This document shows positions 12,053-22,634 of a stretch of DNA of 64,000 bases, in pieces. The first letter of the stretch is position 1, and each line of letters starts with the position of its first letter. The stretch is from NCBI GenBank assembly GCA_963565915.1, contig OY751486.1, forward strand, positions 2,046,001 to 2,110,000, in the 5' to 3' direction. The DNA comes from Entoloma clypeatum (Eukaryota > Basidiomycota > Agaricomycetes > Agaricales > Entolomataceae). The position numbers and the translations under genes were made by a program. The notes beneath the pieces are model-generated. The model saw only the letters and a list, made by a program, of their open reading frames with translations, was not told where the DNA came from and did not search any database.

Positions 12053-12061
12053 GAGGGGGGG
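12053..12061 (+). other. Copia-1 polypurine tract
   Basis: GAGGGGGGG immediately before the 3' LTR, the expected plus-strand primer site. Confidence 0.8.
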
Positions 12062-12351
12062 TGTTGAACGAGTTCCGCTTCCATTAGACGCGCCATGTGC
12101 TCAACCCCATGATGTACAAATAGTGTACAAATAAGTAGACTAGTATATAAGACTGTCCTTATTCTCTGTGCAATATAACGCTCTTACTGAGTAACCCCCA
12201 CCTGCAAACACCTCACAAGGTTAGTAGTAGGTTCTCCCTCTATCATAGATACATGATCTGTAGCACATAGCTTAGAGTATGCTAGGACTGCACGACAACC
12301 CATCCACTGTGATCACCTCCAGTGTTGATGTGATCGTATGCTGTTTGAACA
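12062..12351 (+). repeat. Copia-1 3' LTR
   Basis: 290 bp, TG...CA; followed by the catgg target duplication. Nearly identical to the 3' LTR of Copia-2 but not to the 5' LTR of its own element. Confidence 0.93.
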
Positions 12352-12760
12352 CATGGAAGCAATGGTACTGGACATTGGGAGGACAGACATGCTCTTGGGA
12401 CATGGCTGGTTGGTACAACCCTACGATCAATTGGACGACCAGCGCTGTAACATTCAACCAGTGCCCAACTACATGCCAAACCAAACATTTGGATTTCAGG
12501 GTTAACCTTGATGGTTGCAAACACCGGGTTTGCATGGTTGAGGTGCACGACAAAGATGCACCAAAGAAATCGAATCAGAAATGGAAGCCTGGAGACCCTA
12601 TCTTGGAAGCCATCACTCCCACACCACCTCCCACAACCAAACAACCCTCATATGTTGATCGGTTTGCTCACCTCTTTGAGAAGGAGAACTTCAATAAGAT
12701 CCCGAAGGAAAGGGAATGGGACCATGGTATCGACCTTACACCGGACGCACCAAAGGAACT
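12352..12760 (+). pseudogene. Gypsy-A pol, second fragment
   Basis: Resumes at the MEAMVLDIGRTDMLLGH segment of the protease domain and runs through the linker to RT (SYVDRFAHLFEKENFNKIPK), ending at APKEL where Gypsy-D is inserted. A net 5-bp loss near 12415 (relative to Gypsy-B) shifts the frame. Confidence 0.88.
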
Positions 12761-13315
12761 TGTTACACTTTTTCACCCTTTCCCTATGCACCTTCACACG
12801 CCCCTTCGACCCTCGATGCTCATCAGACCCTGTTTCACTTAACTCCGACAACCCTGGGACATGTGTCCCCTCTATCAGCGCTATGACTCACATTGACTCG
12901 GACTATTCCCCTTTTAGATACATTTTCACTCGTTATCTCTGACTCACAGCCTTGAGGCCTTATCTCTGACTCCTATGCTACAACCCCCTTGAAACATCTA
13001 TCTAACCAATGGCTTATTTAGCTCCTGCGCAGCATTTACTTATTTATAGCCATCGGATAACGTATATAAGACCTGTAACCTTAGAGTAGAGGTCCTTAGC
13101 TTGACCTAGGCAAACAACGCTTACTTGTCTTATCTTTGAATGCTCTCAAACTAAGTGCCTTGCGAGGACTTAGCTCTGCCGGACCTGAACCAAGTTGTCC
13201 TCTTGAGGAACTCGCTGATTGACCAAGTCGACCTATTGAGGGACTTGTTGTGGAACCAGTTCGAACCCATGTGATCCGATCCTTGGACTTGTTGTTGTAG
13301 GCTATCGCCGTAACA
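12761..13315 (+). repeat. Gypsy-D 5' LTR
   Basis: 555 bp, starts TGTTACACTTT and ends GCCGTAACA. TATATAAG at 13063-13070. Confidence 0.95.
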
Positions 13316-13327
13316 AAAGGTCAAGCT
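13063..13327 (+). promoter_or_regulatory. Gypsy-D TATA box, self-primer and primer-binding site
   Basis: TATATAAG at 13063 is followed 35 bp on by AGCTTGACCT (13098-13107). The exact reverse complement AGGTCAAGCT lies at 13318-13327, two bases inside the LTR. The same spacing is seen in Gypsy-A/B/C with a different sequence, which supports Tf1-like self-priming rather than chance. Confidence 0.72.
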
Positions 13328-13381
13328 GATCAACATTGTCAACCCACCGCGGTTTTAGACGCAAAGATTCCTCCCCGATGA

Positions 13382-14512
13382 TCCACCTTTGGAGTCCCGT
13401 CCGACTCAGAAGACGAACAGGAGTTCGTTGACGCACCTATCACACCATGACCACCGCCGACACCGTACAGAAGAGTAACCTCCGATTTCGTACCAGTCAA
13501 CCCCACATCACCCTCTTACCTCTCTCCAAGACGAAACCCACCGCCGCCAGCTGTTGCTGTTGCTGCACCCAGACCAACCCCAGACACCCCAAAGACACCA
13601 CTTGTAGAAATGACTTCTCAAGTAAGAACCCCAGAAAAGGAGATCAAGATCAGCCTGCTGGCGATCTTCAATGGAGACAGAAGGAAACTGTCTGAATTTT
13701 TGTTCGATGCGAACCTGTACCTGGAGATGAACAATGATGTTTACAACTCCGACAAAAAGAAGATCCTTTTTACTGTCTCGTACATGAAAGGAGGAATGGC
13801 CGGACCTTGGAAAGAGTCCTGGCACAGAGATATTACCACCACCGGAGTATCCGTGTACCCGAAATATGCGGACTTCATTGAAAAACTGAGGAAATCATTT
13901 TCCCCGGTTGACAAAGAAGGAGATGCGTTGACAATGATGAAAACACAGAAAATGGAAGGCATGACAGCCAATGAATACGTCGAGAAGTTCAAGTTATGGG
14001 CTGCGGAGAGTCTGATCAAAGATGATCAGTCTCTCAAGGACTACTTCATGGAGGCGTTGCCACACGCGCTCCGAGACAAGATCTTGGGCCTTGATAAAGT
14101 CCCAGGAACCATTGACGAATGGTACACCACGGCATCCAGACTGGACAACCAGTGGAGAAGGGCCAAGGCAGTGGCTCTAAGACTCAGACCCGATGGGGGA
14201 AAGAAGAAGTTCAAAGTGAACAATAACCCCGCACCTCGAAATGCGCACTTTGCCCCAGACCCTAATGCCATGGACATTGACCAGCTGACCACCGAAGAAA
14301 GAGACGACCACTTCAAGAAAGGGTTGTGCTTCATCTGCCACCAGGCAGGACATCGTGCTGATGCACACAAAGGAGGAAAAACCCCGGTTGCGAACAACAC
14401 GTTCAGAAAAGCTTCCGATGCATATGCCCATATCCGAGGCATTTTTAAAGACTTACCAAATGAAGAACAAGATGCCTTGATCTCGGAAATGGAGAAACAG
14501 GGTTTTCAATAA
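13382..14512 (+). pseudogene. Gypsy-D gag
   Basis: An ATG at 13610 opens 300 intact codons: a Gag/retrotransposon capsid region (WHRDITTTGVSVYPKYADF) and one zinc knuckle of the form CFICHQAGHRADAH, with His in place of the last Cys. Upstream, the same frame continues through a Pro-rich stretch (RRNPPPPAVAVAAP) and a TGA at 13448 into an acidic stretch (SDSEDEQEFVDAP). The original Gag therefore probably began further upstream and lost its N-terminus to a CGA-to-TGA change. The downstream ORF might still be translated from 13610. Confidence 0.75.
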
Positions 14513-14526
14513 AGCGGCCTGTACCG

Positions 14527-17500
14527 ATGTCAGCCCCCACTCAGTTTTCAATCTCCTTATCACCTGTAATTGTAGCCGACATGAATGACAAATCTTTTTC
14601 GATCCCCATTGCAATGTCAGGAGAAGGAGAAAACATCGACAAGAGACTAAAAATAAATGCCCTGATCAACTCAGGAGCAGGAGGAACCTTCTTGGATCAG
14701 AAGTTCGCCACAGCTAACCAAATGAAGCTTATCCCATTACTGAAGCCCATTTGTGTGTTCTGGACGGAACAAAGAACAAAGAAGGGACGATCACCCATTG
14801 TACATGGAAGAAGATCTGGATTGATGACAAAGAACTCGACATCAGATTCTTGGTCACCGGACTTGGAAAGGAAACCACCATCTTAGGGTTGCCATGGCTA
14901 AAACAGTACAACCCGAAGATTGATTGGGAAAAAGGAACCTTGGATATTGAAAGTATCAGGTTCAAGAAAACCCTAGCAGGGGTCATGAGGAAGAAATTTG
15001 ACGAGCTCTTGGCATCAAAAGACAAGAAACCCATTGCTATTGCAGCATGGATGAAAGAAGAGCCTAAACAAAGAATCTTCGCAACGATAGAAGAAGTTGA
15101 TGATGAAGAGACCCTTAAACCGAAAAAGGAGGCTCTACCGGCAAACGGACCTATCTTGAAAAAGATAGATGAAGAATCAGACGATGACCTCGACCTATTC
15201 AGGACATATGTCACAACGGACGAACCCATTGAGGATATTTGGATCCAAGCCAAAACCTCGATCTCCCAGAAACTCTCACACAACATGGACAAGCCAAAGA
15301 AAGAACTACCAGAACGATACAGTCAGTATCAGAAGGTGTTTGAGAAGACGGCGTCTAAGAGATTACCGGAACATAAACCATGGGACCACGCAATTGACTT
15401 GAAACCGGACTTCACCCCAAAAGACTGCAAGGTTTATCCTTTGTCACCGGAAGAACAAACTAAATTGGACGAATTCCTTGATGAGAACCTTCGAAAGGGG
15501 TACATCAGACCCTCGAAATCACCAATGGCATCACCCTTTTTCTTCGTGGCAAAAAAGGACTCGGATAAACTCAGACCCTGTCAGGACTATTGGCGATTGA
15601 ATGAGGGAACGGTGAAAAACGCATACCCGTTGCCCCTGGTCGGAGATTTGCTGGACAAACTGAAAGGAGCAAAGGTCTTTACTAAACTGGACATGTGTTG
15701 GGGATATAACAACATACAGATCAAACCTGGTGATGAACGGAAGGCTGCATTCAAAACCAATCGAGGGTTGTACGAACCCTTGGTTGCCTTCTTTGGGCTG
15801 GCAGGCATGCCACCCACGTTTCAGGCGATGATGAACGAAATTTTCAAAGAAGAACTGGAAGAAGGATGCTTGCTCATTTATTTGGATGACATCTTCATAT
15901 TTTCAGTTGATGATGAAACGGACACCGAATGGACACTCTGCATACTCAAGAAGATGATAGAGAATGACCTCTATCTCAACCTGGAAAAATGCGAATTTGG
16001 AGTCAGACAGTGCGAATACCTCGGACTTATTATCAAAGAAAATGAAATCGCAATGGACCCCGTTAAGTTATTGGGGATAGCAAAATGGCCAGAACCTGTG
16101 ACGGTGAAGCAGGTCAGATCCTTCCTTGGATTTGGAAACTTCTATCGAAGGTTTATCGGACACTACTCGGACATTGCAAAACCCCTGAATGATCTAACCA
16201 AGAAGGATCTAGAGTGGGAATGGAATGAGGAATGCCAGACGGCATTTGACACACTAAAAGACAAATTCGCGGAATCACCGGTGTTGTTGATGCCGAACAC
16301 TGACAAACCGTTCATCATAGAATCCGATGCATCCAAATGGGTGACAGGAGCAGTGCTGCGCCAACAAGATGTGAATGGAGACTGGCACCCCTGTGGATAT
16401 ATATCGCACTCGTTCTCTGCGCCAGAACGGAACTATGAGATCTATGATCGGGAACTCTTGGGAATTATCCGATCACTGGAAACTTGGAGGCACTATCTCC
16501 TTGGGTCACCATTTCCAATGGTTGTTCTATCAGATCACAAGAACCTGACGTACTACCGGGAACCCCAGAAATTGAACAGACGACAAGCACGGTGGAGATT
16601 GTATCTCTCCGAGTTCGAACTCAAACTAGTACACACCCCAGGATCGAAGATGATCCAGTCTGATGCCTTGTCAAGGTGACCGGACCATATACCCGAAGAA
16701 GACACGGATAACGAAGACATTATTGTCAAAACAGTGGACCTTGAGCTACAAGGAGATATTCTGAAAGCAACCGAAAACGATGAGCTCTTCTCAAAAGCCA
16801 TCACCGCCCTAAAAGAATTGGGAACGCCACCGATTAAATCTCATTTGTCAGAATGGAGAACCGAAGACGGAATATTATTCTTCCGTGACAGATGTTACGT
16901 ACCGCCAGATGAGACTCTGCGTTGGGAAATAACGAAATGATATCACGACTCTCTACCAAGTGGACATCCGGGACATCTGAAAACCTTGGAGCTAGTCAGG
17001 CAAAACTATCGGTGGCCAGGAATGTATGTGTTTATCAAGAATTATGTTGGGGGATGTGCAACCTGCCAACAAATGAAAGTCAACACACACCCTACAAACC
17101 CTGGATTAATGCCGATCAAAGCACAAAAAGACGCTAGACCATTCTCCCAGACAACGATCAACTTCATCACGGACCTACCCGAGAGCAACAGATTTGACAG
17201 TATCATGGTCGTAGTAGACCATGGTTCTATGAAGGGGGTAATTTCCATCCCTTGTACAAAAACCACCGATGCGACCCTCACTGCCAAACTTTATTTGGAC
17301 CACGTGTACCGAAGATTCGGACTCCCAGACTCGATTCTGTCTGACAGAGGACCACAATTTGCCTCTCAGGTCTTCAGAGAACTAGGACGACTCCTAGGGA
17401 TCAAACTGATGATGAGCACGGCTTATCACCCTCAAACTGATGGAGAAACGGAACGAGCAAATCAAGAGCTTGAGATCTATTTCCGGATGTTCTGTTCAAA

Positions 17501-18188
17501 CAATCCTGAAACATGGCATGATCACAATTCAACGATGGAGTTCTGTCACAACCAAAGAACCCACTCCACAATGAAACGATCCCCGTTCTATCTCATGATG
17601 GGATATGAACCAAGAGACATACCATTGGCATTTGAAAAGACAAATGTACCAAGCGTAGAGGAACAGCTCAAAGAACTAAAACAAGCAAGAGATGAAGCGC
17701 TGGCAGCGCACGAATTAGCCCGTCAGATGATGGCAGAAAGGTCAACACGAGGCTTCACTCCATTCAGGAAAGGAGAACAAGTATGGCTTGAAGGGAAGAA
17801 CCTCCGAATCGGATACCCTTCCAGAAAGCTGGCACCTAAAAGAGAAGGACCCTTCGCCATTGCTGAAGTACTCGGGCCCCTGACGTACAAGCTGAAGCTT
17901 CCAGAACAATGGAAAATCCACCCCGTGTTCCACGCCTCCTTGTTGACACCTTATCGGGAAAATGACACACATGGACCAAACTTGCACAACCCACCTCCTG
18001 ATCTGATCAAAGGAGAACACGAGTATGAAGTAGAAGCAATCCTTACCCACAAGCGACAGGGCAGAGGGTACAAGTATTTGGTCAAGTGGATGGGATACCC
18101 ATCGAGCAATAACACGTGGGAACCTGAATCCAACTTAAAAAGGGCCCAAGAAACGCTGGGATACTACAAACAAACTCATCACCTTTGA
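14527..18188 (+). pseudogene. Gypsy-D pol polyprotein with chromodomain
   Basis: Protease region NALINSGAGGTFLD has Asn where the catalytic Asp belongs (GAC to AAC). A TG-repeat expansion near 14750 shifts the frame. From 14751 follow RT with YLDD (about 15885), RNase H (ESDASKWVTGAVL), integrase with an HHCC zinc site ([17 protein letters not shown]) and a catalytic core (SDRGPQFAS), and a C-terminal chromodomain ([13 protein letters not shown] ... [10 protein letters not shown]). The chromodomain in such elements binds modified histone H3 and directs insertion. TGA at 16677 and 16938 replace expected CGA codons. RT shows further C-to-T-type changes (DYW for DYR, DMCW for DMRW). Inactive. 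Confidence 0.92.
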
Positions 18189-18216
18189 ACAAAAATCATC
18201 CACATCTTTCATCATC

Positions 18217-19170
18217 ATGTCCAACCTCCGTATCACCCCTCCCGAAGAAGTTCGCTTCAACACCGACAGACATACCAGACGATCCCAACTCCTGAACCTG
18301 TTCACCAACCCCGAGGACGAGAACAATGTCCTTGGGCGACTTGAAGACGAGATGGACCAGTTCCTGGTCAACGCGTTATACGGGCTTATCGCCATCAGGG
18401 AGTACCATTACAACACTTCCGCCTCCATTGCCCGCCTCATTGACAATCATGCCGACCTCCTAGTAGACAGAGGAGTCTACCGACGTTTTGAGAGATTGTT
18501 CCCCACACGCTCCAATTACCCCGACCTCTCGCTTGTCAACCCCACCCGCAGATCTCCTACTCCAGTAATCCCAATCCCCGAAACCACTCCTGAACCAACC
18601 CCCGTTCCTGACCCAACTCCCCTCATCATCAGAAACCCTGAACCCCCAAGCACCCCTTCCCCCGCTGAATCCACATCGCCCTTAGCCAGCGACCGAAGCC
18701 TTTCCAGCATCAAGACTGACGTGAAAGGGAAGAAACCATCTTATGGAGTTGCTAAGCGCTCCAGAAGAAAAACCGCACGCACCATCATGTTGATCCCACT
18801 CGGACATGGTTCCTTGTATCAGGTCCCCGCCGAACTTGTACAAAGTTCCTCGATTCAAATCCCTATTGACCCCACTGACGAACCTGATTGTGTTGGTTAC
18901 GAGATCGATACACATGGACGGGCTCACTCCCTGAGTGGACCTTGGCGCCGTCCTGCAGGATGGCCGCACATCGACAAAGGACGCAAATGCGGTCTTTGCG
19001 CTAGGGCCGACGGACACATTGAGTGTCAGTGCGGACACTACGTGTGTCAGAAGTGTTGGAAGAAAGCACCCGGACACTACGACTATGAGTGCTTGGGACC
19101 AGGACACGCAGCACTCGAGGATGATCAATACGAGTTTGACGACGACGCCATACACAATATGGCGACTTGA
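18217..19170 (+). CDS. Gypsy-D third ORF, RING-like Cys/His protein
   Basis: An intact 317-codon ORF between pol and the 3' LTR, starting 28 bp after the pol stop. N-terminal ~110 residues: charged and helical (LGRLEDEMDQFLVNALYGL). Middle: Pro/Thr/Ser-rich linker, then a basic patch (KRSRRKTAR). C-terminal ~60 residues: CGLC, ECQCGHYVCQKCW, YECLGPGH, spaced like the first half of a RING (C-x2-C...C-x-H-x2-C-x2-C) but with an atypical last ligand pair; an acidic tail follows. No signal peptide or membrane segment is visible, so an envelope role is unlikely. It stays open although pol in the same copy is broken. Function unknown; a zinc-binding or ubiquitin-ligase-like role is inference. Confidence 0.8.
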   Translation: MSNLRITPPEEVRFNTDRHTRRSQLLNLFTNPEDENNVLGRLEDEMDQFLVNALYGLIAIREYHYNTSASIARLIDNHADLLVDRGVYRRFERLFPTRSNYPDLSLVNPTRRSPTPVIPIPETTPEPTPVPDPTPLIIRNPEPPSTPSPAESTSPLASDRSLSSIKTDVKGKKPSYGVAKRSRRKTARTIMLIPLGHGSLYQVPAELVQSSSIQIPIDPTDEPDCVGYEIDTHGRAHSLSGPWRRPAGWPHIDKGRKCGLCARADGHIECQCGHYVCQKCWKKAPGHYDYECLGPGHAALEDDQYEFDDDAIHNMAT

Positions 19171-19198
19171 AAACATTGAAGCCAGTGACTTCAAGCAT

Positions 19199-19208
19199 AG
19201 AAGGGGGG
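19199..19208 (+). other. Gypsy-D polypurine tract
   Basis: AGAAGGGGGG just before the 3' LTR. Confidence 0.75.
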
Positions 19209-19211
19209 TAA

Positions 19212-19766
19212 TGTTACACTTTTTCACCCTTTCCCTATGCACCTTCACACGCCCCTTCGACCCTCGATCCTCATCAGACCCTGTTTCACTTAACTCCGAC
19301 AACCCTGGGACACGTGTCCCCTCTATCAGCGCTATGACTCACATTGACTCGGACTATTCCCCTTTTAGATACATTTTCACTCGTTATCTCTGACTCACAG
19401 CCTTGAGGCCTTATCTCTGACTCCTATGCTACAACCCCCTTGAAACATCTATCTAACCAATGGCTCATTTAGCTCCTGCACAGCATTTACTTATTTATAG
19501 CCATCGGATAACGTATATAAGACCTGTAACCTTAGAGTAGAGGTCCTTAGCTTGACCTAGGCAAACAACACTTACTTGTCTTATCTTCAAACGCTCTCAA
19601 ACTAAGTGCCTTGCGAGGACTTAGCTCTGCCGGACCTGAACCAAGTCGTCCTCTTGAGGAACTCGCTGATTGACCAAGTCGACCTATTGAGGGACTTGTT
19701 GTGGAACCAGTTCGAACCCATGTGATCCGATCCTTGGACTTGTTGTTGTAGGCTATCGCCGTAACA
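19212..19766 (+). repeat. Gypsy-D 3' LTR
   Basis: 555 bp, about 1.6% different from the 5' LTR by eye; followed by the gaact duplication. Confidence 0.95.
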
Positions 19767-22318
19767 GAACTAGGGGGAAATACATATCCCATGACACAAA
19801 AGAAACAAGAGGAATTGGACGCATTCATCGACGAGGGTCTAGCAACTGGAAAGATCTGCCTGTCCAAATCCCCTTATGCCTCCCCTTGCTTCTTCATCAA
19901 CAAGAAGAATGGTTCCAAACGATTGGTACAAGATTACCGCATGGTCAACAAATTCACGGTCAAAGACAAGTTCCCACTTCCACACATCTCCGATCTCTTG
20001 GATGTGTTGAAAGATGCAGTCTACTTCAATAAAATGGACATTATGTGGGGTTACAACAACATCCGGATTAAGGAAGGCGATGAATGGAAGGCCGCCTTCC
20101 TCACCAGTCAAGGATTGTTTGAACCATTGGCCATGTTTTTCGGCCTTTGCAACTCCCCGGGAACGTTCTCTCGGATGATGGCTAGTCTATTCCGGGACCA
20201 GATCTGCCGACGCATCTGCGTGATCTACATGGATGACATTGTGATTATTGGTAAAACCAAGGACGAACTCACGCGAAACACCGAAGAAATTCTGCAGATC
20301 CTATCGGACAATGACTTGTTTCTGAAGGAAAAGAAGTGTCTCTGGGAAGTAACGAAATGCCCCATATTGGGATATGTTGTTGGTGAAGGATGTGTCGAGA
20401 TGGAAACCGAGAAGGTGGATGCGATTCGAAACTGGCGGGCACCCACATCAAAAAGGAAGTCCAGAAATTCCTTGGGTTTGCTAACTTCTATCGACGCTTC
20501 ATTGAAGGATACTCAAACATCGCGAAACCACTTACCGCGCTCACAGGCGGCACTGCGTTTACTTGGGGACCAACGGAACAAAAGGCATTTGAAGGTCTCA
20601 TACAGGCGATCATATCAGCACCAGTCTTGGCATTACCAAAACCAGATGGACAGTTCCGGGTCAAAACCGATGCATTGGGCTATGCAATTGGGGCTGTACT
20701 CTCTCAAAAACAGGATGACAAATGGCATCCTATCGCGTTCTTGTCATGGACCATGTCCGCGGCCAAACAAAATTACGAGATATATGACAAAGAGCTCTTG
20801 GCAGTTATGGAAGCACTGAAAGATTGGAGACACTATCTGCTTGAAGCCAGAGAACACTTTGAGATCTTAACTGATCACAAGAACCTGGAGTATTTCCGCC
20901 GTCCTCAGGACCTAAATCAACGACAAAGGCTCTGGAAGATGAAGTTACAAGACTATGACTTTGAATTAAGGCATGTGCCTGGCAAGACAAATGCAAAAGC
21001 GGACATCCTGTCGCGCTTACCCTGGTATGAAACGGAACTCGAACCGCGGGACAGTGACCGGATGCTCAAGGAGGGACTATTTTTGAAACGATTGGAATCA
21101 GAAGATGTGGTACAAATGGAGATGTTCACGGAGGAACAATTCTTTGAAGGGGGTGAAACATCTGATTCCATCAAGATTGGAAACATCACAACCATTGAAA
21201 ATCTGTGGATCGCACGCATCAAGGGTTCAAACTGCATGGAGACAGAAGTAGCCCAGGGTTTAAAGAAGAATCCTCATTGGTATCAACAGGAAAACGGCAT
21301 CACATATGCAGGCAAATGAGTCTATGTTCCACCAGACCCACAACTGCGTCAAGAACTGATGTTTGAATCACATGATGCACCAGTGGCCGGACATCCAGGA
21401 CAGTATGGGACACACAAACTCCTCACTCGTACCTACTGGTGGCCTACCATCCTGCATGATGTGAAGAAGTACGTAAAGGGTTGTGACACCTGTCAATGCA
21501 ACAAGATCAACAGACAGAAACGACATGCTCCACTACACCCCCATGCAGCACCAAGTCATCCATGGGAAGACATAGGGATTGACATCGTGGGACTGATACC
21601 AGAGTCCGATGGAAAGAATGTGATTCTGGTCATCACTGATAGACATTCGAAGATGCTCCATCTCATTCCGACAACCATGGAATTATCGGCTGAAGGATTA
21701 GCCAAGATCCATTGGGATCAGATATAGAAGCTTCATGGGATTCCCAAGAAGATCATCAGTGACAGGGGACCACAGTTCACCACGAAGTTCATGGAGATAC
21801 TTTGCCGCATGTTAGGGATCAAAAGGAACCTGTCCACCACATACCATCCACAAACCAATGGACAGGCCGAACGATCACATCAGGAGACAGAAGTGTTCTT
21901 ACAAAACTTTGTCAACCATCTGCAAGATGATTGGGCTGAATGGATCACAATTGCTGAATTCCAGTACAATGACAAAGAACATCAAGTGACAAAGCACACA
22001 CCATTCTACCTCAACTATGGTTTACATCCTTGGAAGGGAGAACTGGTGTTGGAAGACACCAACCCAGCGGCCAATGACTTCTTGAAAAAACTCAAACAGG
22101 CATGAGAAGAAGCCAATGCAGCGCTAAAACAGGCACAGGACCAGATGAAGAAGACAGTTGACACACGACGGAGTCCATCTCGGAACTACCGCATTGGAGG
22201 CAAGGTGTGGCTGGAAGGGACTAACATCAGGACTAACCGTCCCTTGAAGAAACTTGACGCACTCTGACATGCACCATTCAAGGTCCTAGAGAAGAAAGGG
22301 GCTAGCGCATACCTTCTT
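19767..22318 (+). pseudogene. Gypsy-A pol, third fragment (RT, RNase H, integrase)
   Basis: Continues the pol frame from the RT linker. RT motif YMDD is at about 20230. RNase H begins KTDALGYAIGAVL, where the catalytic Asp is kept but the usual DASG is DALG. The integrase zinc site (HDAPVAGHPGQ, CDTCQCNK) and core (SDRGPQF) follow. A run of five A at about 20451 (six in Gypsy-B) shifts the frame; Gypsy-C has the same loss. Stops: TGA at 21317, TAG at 21725, and TGAs near 22104 and 22264. The fragment ends in ASAYL where Copia-2 inserted. Confidence 0.9.
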
Positions 22319-22608
22319 TGTTGGAACAGCATACGATCACATCAACACTGGAGGTGATCACAGTGGATGGGTTGTCGTGCAGTCCTAGCATACTCTAAGC
22401 TATGTGCTACAGATCGTGTATCTATGATAGAGGGAGAACCTACTACTAACCTTGTGAGGTGTTTGCAGGTGGGGGTTACTCAGTAAGAGCGTTATATTGC
22501 ACAGAGAATAAGGACAGTCTTATATACTAGTCTACTTATTTGTACACTATTTGTACATCATGGGGTTGAGCACATGGCGCGTCTAATGGAAGCGGAACTC
22601 GTTCAACA
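22319..22608 (-). repeat. Copia-2 3' LTR
   Basis: 290 bp; of the 3'-type seen in Copia-1, with only a few differences (one near its outer end, GTTCC for GTTTG). Confidence 0.93.
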
Positions 22609-22634
22609 CCCCCCCTCGATGTGTATACATCAGA

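Larger units (their letters stand above)
6056..12351 (+). mobile_element. Copia-1: Ty1/copia element inserted in Gypsy-A pol
   Basis: A 6,296-bp element flanked by the 5-bp duplication catgg (6051-6055 and 12352-12356). LTRs start TGTTGAACGAG and end GAACA. Internal order gag, protease, integrase, RT, RNase H is diagnostic of Ty1/copia. Several stop codons and at least two frameshifts break the coding region. It has the same length as Copia-2 (22319-28614), is almost identical to it, and shares the same lesions. Confidence 0.95.
12761..19766 (+). mobile_element. Gypsy-D: chromovirus inserted in Gypsy-A pol
   Basis: A 7,006-bp element flanked by gaact (12756-12760 and 19767-19771), with two 555-bp LTRs differing at about nine positions. 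It carries gag, pol with a C-terminal chromodomain, and a large third ORF. It is only distantly related to Gypsy-A/B/C (different LTRs, gag and third ORF). The catalytic protease residue is changed and pol has a frameshift and two stops, so this copy is inactive. Confidence 0.95.

Noticed and set aside
12279..12842. A 187-codon plus-strand frame as a stand-alone gene
   Set aside because: It is a chimera of the Copia-1 LTR, Gypsy-A pol and the Gypsy-D LTR created by nesting.
18217..19170. Gypsy-D third ORF as an envelope gene (errantivirus-like)
   Set aside because: No signal peptide, membrane anchor or cleavage site visible; the sequence is proline-rich with a Cys/His cluster.
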